A stretch of DNA of 64,000 nt from Panicum virgatum (Eukaryota > Streptophyta > Magnoliopsida > Poales > Poaceae): NCBI RefSeq assembly GCF_016808335.1, contig NC_053144.1:18894403-18958402 (forward strand), read 5' to 3'. Of the stretch, positions 45,156 through 64,000 are shown piece after piece. Within the stretch, counting starts at the first letter, position 1. The number at the start of each line of letters is the position of its first letter. The notes beneath the pieces are model-generated. The model was not told the origin of the DNA. It saw only the letters and a program-made list of their open reading frames with translations, and searched no databases. The position numbers and the translations under genes were made by a program.

Positions 45156-45839
45156 CCTCCGACGTGGGGCTGTGTGGGAGCGGGGAGTGCGGGGCGTGGG
45201 GTGGGGGCGGAGGCGGACGGACACGTGGACGTCGGTGATCACAACGTGACAGACCGAAAAACTGCAACAATGAAAAAAATATCCCCAATTATTCTTTTTA
45301 GTTGTATGCAGATAGAAGAGATTTCATGTCCACGTGTATGTATCAGGAGGAATATTTTTTCTGATTTTTTCTTAAATTTTTTAGACTATTTTTGTTCTTG
45401 GGGATTTCTAGTCCTTTAGTTTCCAAATGGAGGCAGGTACAGAAGAGCATTCACAGGGAAATGAAATGCCACTAAGACTGACCTCAGCAGACGACGGCGG
45501 AGGCATCGCGAGGGTGATGTGGCGGGCGGGCGGGCGGAGGTGGCAGGGCCGGGGCCGGGCCACGTGTGCGGTGGAGTCGAGAGGCGTCGACTCCGCCGTC
45601 GTCTGGCGAGGTCAGTCTAAGATTCTATTTGGAGAGCTTCTAGCAGCTTTTGCTTCTTCAGCAAGCTCTAAAACCCACAAGCTCTCCACCGTCGCCTTCG
45701 CGTCTCACCTGCGATCGAAAAGACGCCTCCTGACTGCAAATACGGAAACTGAGAACACCAGCAGAAGACACTCGAACGCAGTGGAGTAGCGCTCGCACAC
45801 CACCACGGCACCACCAAATCAGACAACCACCCCCGAGCG
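45156..45839 (+). promoter_or_regulatory. Upstream region and 5'UTR of the cofactor D gene
   Basis: No separate gene. Contains several ACGTG words (near 45222, 45244, 45333 and 45561) and a GC-rich part from 45490. No clear TATA box was found in the last 250 bp before the ATG at 45840. Confidence 0.35.
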
Positions 45840-55223
<9,384 letters not shown>

Positions 55224-55724
55224 GATGCAGGAACCAGTAGCAGTACTATTTTGGTTTTATAAGCCACAAGCATGTACTGTTTGCAAATTTTGGTTTGTAC
55301 TGTTTACAAAATTTTGCTTCCGAGTGGAAGGGGCCTAATCATGAAGAGGTTGGACGTAATATTCAGCTATGACATGCAATTGTATGGCCAGGGTTCTTGC
55401 AAAGCAATTGACTCAATTATCAGCCAAATTAACGTACTTGAATAAATTGATTGAAATATGTTTTGAACCTATCATGAGCGCACTAGGAATATACATGTAT
55501 CAATATCAAGTAATTTTAAGCCTCATTCATATAACTCTGAACAGATCGATTCAACAATCCACACTCCCGGAAACAACTGAGCGGGACATAAGTTTCAGCG
55601 ACTGTTTAACAGTTGCATATATGCATTAATTTGGAAAAATTGAAACTTCTCAGTGGCCACCGACTGATGAGAACAAAATTAATGCAGTCCCAATGTATCA
55701 CAATCACTTGCTTGTTGCTGCTTA
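55224..55724. other. Convergent 3' region between cofactor D and MAP1A
   Basis: 501 bp between the two stop codons must hold both 3'UTRs and polyadenylation signals. No other gene. The transcripts may overlap at their ends. Confidence 0.6.
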
Positions 55725-58700
55725 TCACGGCTTCAACCATGGAAATACGTCCGGTGATGAAGGTAACCGTGCCGTCAACACTTCGCATCCTGTCTCAGTC
55801 ACCTGAAGAATAACAAACAAACAAGAAAGATTCAAATATACCATTACACAGCAGCACTGACACCCAACAGAGCTCTTGTAAAACAAATTGTACAGAAAAT
55901 TGGCGGAGTAACAATCAAATAGCAAGTTGAACAGGCAAGAACTTGCAGTGCAAATTTATCAGTCACTTTTAGGATTAAACAGCACACATGAGGAATCTGC
56001 TCTTTCTATTATAATGAAATTATATGCATAATAATAAACAGATTCCAATTAAACAAATGGTATTCCAAAGGAACAAGACAAAAACTCAAGGTATTGAACT
56101 CACCAAAAGTGTATGTTCAAATTGAGCACTCCGTTTACCATCTGCAGTCACTGCGGTCCAATCATCAGGCCACAGACGATCATTCCAAACTCCTACACAA
56201 TATGAAAATATATATTATAATTCTGAACACAGGTATTTGTTTTAAAAAACACCATGAGCCTTTGGAATTTGCAGGAGCTATGTACACTTGCCTGCATTGA
56301 TCATTGGCTCGATTGTAAATGTCTGCCCAGCTTTCATGATACCAACAGCCTTGTTTCCTATATTAAATAACAAAAGCACACCTTGAGTTGAATAGAATTG
56401 TGCACCCTATGGGCATAGCTTCTACAGTAGTATCACAATTACTGCAGTAATACAAGAATAAATGAAAATGAGACTAGCTGCAAGAAATGTACTTGAATAA
56501 TGAGGGATGTTTGGGGCACAGTGGAACAATTCTCCTATGCCATGGCCACAATATGATTTCACCTGAAAGAAAGGTAATCACAAGAGGATAGGTGCAAACA
56601 TACAATGGAGATAGCAATGAATGTGTTCGGTGCCAATGTGATACTGACCACAGATAAACCTGACATTGAAGCATGTCTATTTATGATTTCTCCAACTTCT
56701 CGAAACCTAACTCCAGGTTTAACTGCACATAAATTTGTTTAAGTTCAAGAAAAATAACTCAATTAAAGGTAAGAACTGAGGATCTTAGAAAATGTATAGG
56801 GAACTGCAAACAAAAGAAATTCCTTTTGTTTTCTTTTAAAAGTCTAGGCATATATAAGGAATAAATCAAATCGAAATTATAAATAATGTCACCTATAGCA
56901 ATAGCTTTCTCCAAGCACTCGTAGGTACAACGGACAAGCTGTTTGGAAGCTTCATCAACATTGCCAACAAAATATGTCTCATTCAAATCACCTGCAGTTG
57001 ATATAGATGCTCATTAAAAATAAACATAACATACATAAATAGTTAAACATCATATAAAACAAAAGAGACTTCACCGTGAACGCCTTTATAATATACAGTT
57101 ACATCAACATTTAGAATGTCACCGTCCTCAAGTTTCCTGTAAGAAAAACAGATAGAATTACCAACGGCAATCATACGCAAACTCGGACAATAAGGTACTG
57201 GCAGCAAAACTATTTTAGTTTGCTCAACATGAAAATAGGAAGTTAGAATCAGGCATTTGTACATCTAAAACCCATTTGAAACCTAACATACCAAGAAGCC
57301 ACTTCGTAGGACAAACTAAAAGCATGCATTTATTGGATGCTAAAGTTATTGACGTTTTTCCCTGGACTTTAAATGCAAATTTTGAAGGCCTATGCAACTT
57401 CTTAGGGCAAGCTACTCACGGCAAAACGGTTAGAGCAGTGAACTCCAGAAGTCGCTGAAACTCCCATCTGTCCTGTGTTAGAAGCAAGGCACCTACTAGA
57501 CAGCCCAGGGGTCCGTCCCCCCCCCCCCCCCCCCCCCGCAGTCGTTTTTTTTTGTACAAAATCTTAGAACATACTGTCCGTGAATCCTATCTAGTCCAGG
57601 TGTACAGCTAGATTATACATGTTTCCCTAAATTATCCAATCAAGTAAATATACAAAGATATATAATCTCAATAAACATAAGTCCAAAGTAGTAAAGAGCC
57701 AACCAGTCCAAGAAAGGCATGAAAGGTCAGTATCACTGTGTAAATGAAAGTCTAGTGAGTGTGTATTCAATAAGACCTGGCATCAGGAATTCCATGGCAA
57801 ATGACTTCATTGACAGATCTGTGAACAAGAGACAACAATGTTAGCAATACTATTGTATAGTCTCCTAGTCCTGATGCTATAGTTATTAAACAAAGACAAC
57901 CTACGTGCAACATGACTTTGGGAAGAAATGGTAATTCAGTGGAGATGGGTATCCACCTGAGGATCAAGACGGAAGTTATGATCAATAAGAGAATAAATAA
58001 GCACGATTAAGAATTGTATGAAGGTAAGTTCATCATTCAACATCTGGTGTTCAATAGTAGCATTTAAATTCTGAAAGGATGTTAATCTGACCTCTAGCAA
58101 TTGTTTCCTCATGGACGACTCTATCAATTTCATCTGTTGTAATTTCTGGTTTTATTATACGTGCAGCTGCATCTAAAACTCCTCTTGCAATCTAACAATG
58201 ACAGTATTGAACAAAGCATGAATGGTTAGGTAAGTGACATTATAATATGTAACAAACATTTATATGTTCTGGAAACTTACTCGACATGTTTCTCTCATCC
58301 TTTCTATTTGCTCAGGGGTCTTAATCTAAAGAGACAGCAGTAATAATCATCAAATATTTATCCGTGGAGCATATGTGATATTCACAAATTTCTGACAAAC
58401 TTTACCTCTACTCTTTTCTGCAAATCACTGTCTGGTTCAATCTTGGGAATTCCCTGCAAAAGTATTACAACGTGAGGGTCATATTACAAGGTACACAGGT
58501 CAAATATTGTGATCCCTTTTTCCTGTTTAATTGTCTTTTCCTCAACTCTCTACTTCGGTGTCATAGGACACTGCAAGTGAAGAGTTGAGGAAAAGGCAAT
58601 TAAATTAACAAGGACTTACATCAAATTAACAAGAACTTACATCAAGTGCCCAATCAGGCTTCTCAATTTCATCTGGAACCACACGCATCTTTGATATTGG

Positions 58701-60297
58701 ATATGGTCTCAATGGACTGCAAGACATTATCATTCAGTAAAATGTGAGAAAGAAAGTTGTCATCAAACTAGTCGAATCCTCCTAGTAGAGAATAACAATA
58801 CCTTGAGGTTGCAAAAAGATTCGGTTTGTCAATGTTCTATTTTGTGGATTAGGATGTGTGGCAGTTTTCTTGTCTGATTGCCTGATTGGAAAGAATGGTA
58901 GTAACCTTAAATGGGGAGATGTATTTACCGAACTAAATAGGAAGCACGTGTTTTTTTGAACATCATGCATGCAGCCAAGTTTTTGCTGAAATCTACTACA
59001 ACTCTCACTTTTGCGGTTATGTCTAAAGAACTTGCTGCATGCATATCCAAGAGTTCAAATTCTTCTAATTGTAGCCAGAAGATACCAACATTTAATTAAT
59101 AAGATAGCAATAGGAGTTCATCCAGTTGCAATTAATATAATTTGGAGTATTTTAATTTGATTAGAGTTGATCAGCAATCTTTAAAAACCTTCCCTGCAAC
59201 TCAGGGGGTGAATGGATGCTCAGTATAACAAATACAACAGAGCCAACAAAGAGAATGCAAATATATGGTAATAATATTTTACCCTGTCCATGGAAAATGA
59301 GGAAGCTGCAACGAACGCGCCCGCCCTTTTTTCAAACAATACTTCCAACCTTCTGGAGACTGCTGAACATTTGGCTTTGGGTGGACAGATTTGTGAGAGC
59401 TCCATGCTGCCTTAAAACAATCCTGTGTGCTGAAAATGATTTGTGGACACAAAATAACTCAATGTTTCCTCTAGTTCAAACAGCTGAGGCCCCATTACTA
59501 CAAACGAGGCATGATTCTACCCTGTGCTAGTATCCTGGAACTTCCAAAGGATACTTTAATATCAAAATACATATTTTCTTAAAAGATAAAAATAACAAGG
59601 ATCTAAAAACCATTACCCTTGCTGACAAGTGTACCTAAAGAAAACATTTTATTGAACTAAATTCATTCTGATTGGTGATGACGTGTTTATTTTGGCAAGT
59701 TAACTTACAAACAGTAGTGAATTCAAAGGCTCCAGGATAAACTTCAACTCATTATTCAAGCACCCTGTAAGCTAGCGGTGTGATGATGCGGCAAACAAAA
59801 TAGACAGAGAAAGAGAGGTTGGCACTGACCAGAAAGCAGCGCCCTCACGCGGTAGCTTCAGCTCCGCGCACTTGGGGCATCTGAAAAACAGAAAAGGGTA
59901 AGCAAGAACATACAAATTAAAAACACCTTATCTCGCGCTTATTTAATGGTAGGAACCGTAATGTTGCTTTTCAGATCGCATACTACCACAACGGCCGTTC
60001 AAAGTACTTACTGTAAATGAAAGCTAGTGACACCCTTTACTATAACTTGCTAGATAGCTTCACGACAAAGTTACACCGAGAATCAGTTCCTATTACTACT
60101 AGATAGAGAAATTTATTGCTGGCGCTGAAGCAAAGTATCACGAATCGAAACTCTCACTCGGCAGCAGACGACAAACCGGCGGGGACAGCAAGTACTATGT
60201 GCAACAACGGAGAGAGAGAAAAAAAAACGTACTGCAGGAGGGCAGGCTTGCCGCAGCGAGCGCAGCAGAGCGGCGACTCCGAGGCCCCCTTCTCCAT
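55725..60297 (-). CDS. MAP1A: Methionine aminopeptidase type I, cytosolic (MAP1A)
   Basis: Sixteen exons on the minus strand join in frame into 387 residues: 60297-60233, 59880-59830, 59429-59283, 58716-58641, 58454-58407, 58325-58281, 58191-58092, 57956-57905, 57818-57777, 57136-57075, 56991-56893, 56722-56649, 56562-56493, 56357-56292, 56192-56104, 55802-55725. The enzyme removes initiator methionine from nascent proteins. The N-terminal zinc-finger domain (residues 12-55) has C12, C15, C23, C26, C39, C43, H51 and H55, typical of the ribosome-associated cytosolic form. There is no transit peptide. The catalytic domain has substrate histidine H203 (NEVICHGIP) and metal ligands D220, D231, H294 (GHGIG), E327 (TIEP) and E358 (QFEHT), all present. 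Intron 14 has a GC donor (GCAG|GCAAGT). The gene converges with cofactor D. Confidence 0.96.
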
Positions 60298-60299
60298 CC

Positions 60300-60837
60300 C
60301 AGCTGCCTGCGCCACCCCACAACGATTGGATCAGACGGATCGGTAGAGGGCAGAACCCCCGATCGGGGAGAGCGCGAGAGCAGAAGACAGGCGCCGACGC
60401 CCCCCACCCACCTGCGGCGGCGGAAGTTAGGGTTCTCAGGCGGCGCGTGCGGCGGACGCGGGGAGGGAGGGGGGAGGCGGACGAGTCAGCAGCCTAGGGG
60501 GGAAGAGGACGGACAGGGGAAGGGGGGTTTTTAGGGGCGTGTGGCGGCGGCGATGACGGTCTCTCTCTGGTCGCACCGGTCGTGTGCGCGCGTGGATGCC
60601 GAGCCGGCCGAGCCGGGGTTTAGGTCGGCGGGGCCGTGCGCGACAGACGTGGGTCGGGCCCTTCTCTCCATTTAACCTTTGATATAAACCCATTTACCCA
60701 ATTCCTTTCTAATATATAATATATATGGATTGAAGGAAAAAATAAAGTAAATTTCGATATCAATCTCTCGCAGCATCTTTTAAATTTAGAGAATAGGTCG
60801 GTTAGTTTATTAGTTTCGTAGGAACCCTAAAATAGTG
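60300..60837 (-). promoter_or_regulatory. 5'UTR and promoter region of MAP1A
   Basis: GC-rich to 60660, then AT-rich. No clear TATA box on the minus strand was found. The long ORFs here come from GC content and are not genes. Confidence 0.4.
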
Positions 60838-61072
60838 CTCTCTTCGTTCCAAAATATAGATTATTTGTCTTTTTCAACCTCAAATTTGATCGCTCGTTTT
60901 ATTCAAAAAAATTGTATAAATATAGCCAAATTTAAGTCATTCTTGAAGAAATTTTATTGATAAAGCAAGCCACAACAAAAGAAGTGATATTTTGCATAAT
61001 TTTTTGGATAAGACAAGTGGTCAAACTTGAGGCCAAAAAAATCAAATGACCTATAATTTGAAACGGAGGGAG
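60838..61072. mobile_element. Stowaway MITE upstream of MAP1A
   Basis: Left end CTCTCTTCGTTCCAAAATAT, right end ATAATTTGAAACGGAGGGAG followed by TA. Internal inverted homology (GACTTATTTG-type words; CAACCTCAAATTTGA against TCAAACTTGAGG) supports a foldback MITE. Confidence 0.82.
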
Positions 61073-62790
61073 TAAATTAAACCACTCTTTTGTTTTGAGG
61101 TCCTAAATTTTTAACTATTTGAAATAGCACTTTATTAATAGTCATATTATTTTCTTCTGATATGTGAGATATATTTTTTTGTCTATTTTGAAATAGCACT
61201 TCATTAATAGTCATTATTTGGCAAAATAGTATAAATTATTTTTTTCTTAAGAGAAAATCAAATAATTATTTCATATGAAGTCGGATGAAGACAAATTTTA
61301 TATGGAACTTACAGGGTTCGGCGAGATCTAAAACTCTGTAGTTGACAATATTTTCAATCAAGACCGTTTCTGGGCCATATATTAGTTACCATTTCAGAAA
61401 TCAAATCTTAAACTTTATATCCAAGTTAGATATAGACAACCTAAGATGAGAGCAAACCTTATATTCAAGTTATAGAGTTTGACGAGATCTAAAATTTTGT
61501 AGTTGATAATTTTTCATTTAATATCATTTACGAGACCAAATATTCATTACTATTTCTAAAATCTACAAAAAAATTGAATGTTTTAAACAACCACGGATAA
61601 AGTTGAACTTTATACCAAAGTTGCAGTGCTTAACGAGATCTAAAATTTGAATGTTTTAAACAACTTTTTAATTTAATTTGAGATCATTTAGAGTATCAAC
61701 GTCCAATGTAAGATTCGAAATTGCATAGGTGAGATAGTAAGAAAAGGACGCGCGAAGCAATAGATCTCAGGTTCAAACCACGTGCACCATATGCGCTTGA
61801 AAAATGTGGAACTTGTCTCAAATGATGGACGGTTGGATGTAGATGTCTACTAAAATATGATAATATTTTTTTATTATTGTAAAATGTCTGAAATTTATTT
61901 GTGCTAGCACAAGATTGCTGGAGGACTGGAGGACGTTGAATCTCCCACCAAAATTACGGCTTTTTTTTACGGAAACTGTGGGGGAGATTCCCACATCAAT
62001 AAATTAAAAAAATTAAAAGAGAAGGTACAGGTGGAAATACTTACAGGGGGGAATACTTAAAAAACTGTGGAGGACGTTGAATCTCCCACAAAAATTACAT
62101 TTTGACTGTTGGTAGAAATGCTTTCTGTAGTAGTGTCAGACCTGTTTGTTTCCTTGCTTACTCTTGTTTGCTGTAATAACTCGAAATACAAATGCAATAC
62201 TTGTGTGATGTGCTTTTTTTTATTTTGATTGTTTCTACTTGTTGCAAAGGCGTTATTTGCGGGGTCCAAAAGATTGACCACAAGACTGATATACTATTGA
62301 CCCGATTTTTCTGGAGAGATAAGTAGCCCATGTTCTTCTGAAGGGCCCATATACTTTCCAGAAGGGCCGGGAGCCCGGGAGAGATTACCTGACTGTTCAG
62401 TGTTTAAATCTCTATCCTTGCGTTGTGCTGTAGTGACGAAGCTAAATTGCTAAAACAAGGATGAGTTGTACACCCAATAAGATAGGAAGATAACAAAAGT
62501 TTAAAGGCAAAGCAATAAATTCCAATGAGATGTTCGGCGAGCAATGAACCGCTACCAAGTTTTGTAAGTGTTAGTGTGTTACAGCAAGAGAGGCTGAATG
62601 CTAAGGTGGATGAGAGAGAATAAACGAGTTATAAACTTGCAGCCGGTTTCGATACAATAATTAAGAAATTTTATGAGAAAGACAAGTTGATCGTGTAGTA
62701 TTAATGATGCTACCTAACTAATATACGAGTAGGCTGAGAGATAGGCTCTAAAGCCTGTTGTATTATTAACCTTGCTATCATAGTCTGAAA
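61073..62790. repeat. AT-rich stretch with three imperfect repeats
   Basis: GACGAGATCTAAAATTTTGTAG-type blocks occur at about 61318, 61473 and 61636, roughly 160 bp apart. GAAATAGCACTTTATTAATAGTCAT occurs at 61120 and, altered, at 61189. GAGGACGTTGAATCTCCCAC occurs at 61930 and 62069. No gene seen. Confidence 0.6.
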
Positions 62791-63794
62791 ATGCTACAGT
62801 AGTCGCTAAGTTTCGCTACGCGACAGCGTCTATATATACCGGCTATTGCTCTGTGTGTTACCTACTGCACGCAGAGCGCTGCTTAGTTCCTGGTCTCTGG
62901 TGCTACATTTTATTTAGTACTCCCGGCATTTCTTTAACTCGTGGAAATTAAATTCAGCGATCGATGCCCGATCCGTACTAGACGCCGGACGTACACATGC
63001 CGCTGCCATGCCACCAGCCGGCGAGCATGGCATGGGGCTTACATACGGGCAGTTGCTTGCATTGCATTTGCTCCTGTGTCTGCACTCGGCGCATCCCCGC
63101 GCCATACTCCCCTCTCGATGAGCTCCTGACACCGAGCACGCAGGTCGGCAGTAGGATCCATCGTTAACAACAAGAACTCATGGAGCCGTAGAAAATCAAC
63201 TCAAACCTACAAATTTTAACTAGCCAGTACTCATGGTCGCCGTGGCAGTGGCACGACGAGGTGCGCGCGCGCGCCCGCCTACGTGCGCGGCACCTTTACG
63301 CGGCTGCGTGCGAGCGCATCGGCGCCGGCGCGAGCTATACGTACGCTCCTGCGCGCGGCGTGAATGCCTCGCTCGACGCCAGTCAGTGCCCTGCCCTGCC
63401 CTGCCCTGCCCTGCCTGCCGGCGCGGCCCTCCTCTCCTCGGTCGCTTCAACGGATTAATGGAGGGAGGGGGGACGCGAGCGCAGGCGCAGAGAAAGGAAG
63501 ACGGGGCGCAGGCGCAGGCGCAGGCGCGGGCGGCGCAGCGATAAAAATAGGAAAGGGAGGGGGAGGAGTGGGCGGGTTCCATGCGGGCTCTTGTTAGATT
63601 CGGGGGGCTCCCCAACCGGGGCTCTCTCCCCGGCCGCTGCCGCTGCCGCCGCCAGCCAGCCAGCCTTTCTCGGTGCGAGCAAAGCCAGTAAATGCCCGCG
63701 CGCCGCCCCGGCCGGCGTGACCGTCACCGCCCCCCCCAACCATCTGCGGGAGGGATCGCGTGCAGGTGCAGGGTCACCCGTCACCCTCCTGCGT

Positions 63795-63831
<37 letters not shown>

Positions 63832-64000
63832 ACAACCTGGCCGCGCGCGCGGTCGCCCTCGCCCTCCCGCGCGCGTCCTGCGGGCCTGCATGCGGGCTGC
63901 CGCGCCGCTCGATCGCTCGATCGGCGATCTACTCGGGGGTGCCTGTTGGGACGCCGTGATCTCACAAGAAAACGGGGCAAAACCATCGTAATCCTGTGCG
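62791..64000 (+). promoter_or_regulatory. Promoter-like, GC-rich right edge
   Basis: TATATATA at 62831-62838 is followed by a GC-rich, CT-rich region with a CCCTG pentamer run (63387-63415), a GGCGCA hexamer run (about 63505-63535) and a (CT)n tract at 63796-63828, as often seen in grass 5'UTRs. No ORF here matches a known protein. A plus-strand gene could start to the right of the window. Confidence 0.3.

Noticed and set aside
57517..57538. Poly-C tract in a MAP1A intron as a functional splice element
   Set aside because: It lies within the intron, away from the 57777 donor and the 57136 acceptor; more likely a homopolymer of uncertain length.
63220..63991. Several GC-rich ORFs at the right edge
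   Set aside because: Low-complexity, overlapping on both strands, no family match; treated as promoter/5'UTR-like DNA.

Overview
This is nuclear DNA from a grass (Poaceae, probably panicoid-like). The evidence is intron-rich eukaryotic genes, very GC-rich first exons, Stowaway and Tourist-like MITEs, CACTA and Ac-like hAT elements, and several long solo LTRs. I cannot name the species. No bacterial, organellar, CRISPR, tRNA or rRNA feature is present.

Four host genes can be modelled. At the left edge, on the minus strand, are the first two coding exons of a Jagunal-like ER membrane protein gene (92-319); the rest lies outside the window. An F-box gene sits on the minus strand at 30846-32286 (two exons, 446 aa). 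Tubulin-folding cofactor D lies on the plus strand at 45840-55223 (17 exons, 1278 aa). A type I methionine aminopeptidase lies on the minus strand at 55725-60297 (16 exons, 387 aa) and converges on cofactor D, with about 500 bp between the stop codons. In the last two genes every exon junction keeps frame and the family motifs are intact.

Nearly everything else is transposable-element DNA, and much of it can be bounded exactly by target-site duplications (TSDs). 395-4680: a very young, non-autonomous LTR retrotransposon with LTRs in which I saw no difference, next to the Jagunal-like gene. About 7225-8870: a decayed FAR1/MULE transposase-like gene. 9487-10172: a two-copy duplication. 11791-12890: a foldback. 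13567-15284: a 5'-truncated LINE with a 14-bp TSD. 16236-22731: a CACTA element (TSD ACG) that itself holds an Ac-like hAT element (17298-22546, TSD TTTGGACA), which carries calcineurin-B-like exon fragments. 25274-28043: a solo LTR (TSD ACTTT) holding a second CACTA element (25433-26717, TSD CCG). 28198-29273: a second hAT element with a Stowaway inside it. 33284-35739, 36449-40136 and 42556-45150: three more solo-LTR-like elements (TSDs TCTGC, CACAC, TTTTT).

The most interesting observation is that the two related long LTRs at 36449-40136 and 42556-45150 both carry the same split open reading frame. Two exon-like blocks are joined across an intron with the same phase and the same GC-type donor, and both end in a related C-terminal peptide. 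This looks like a spliced gene embedded in the LTR of a retroelement family. The last part of the window (60838-64000) holds a Stowaway MITE, short imperfect repeats and, from about 62800, a promoter-like GC-rich region whose gene would lie beyond the right edge.
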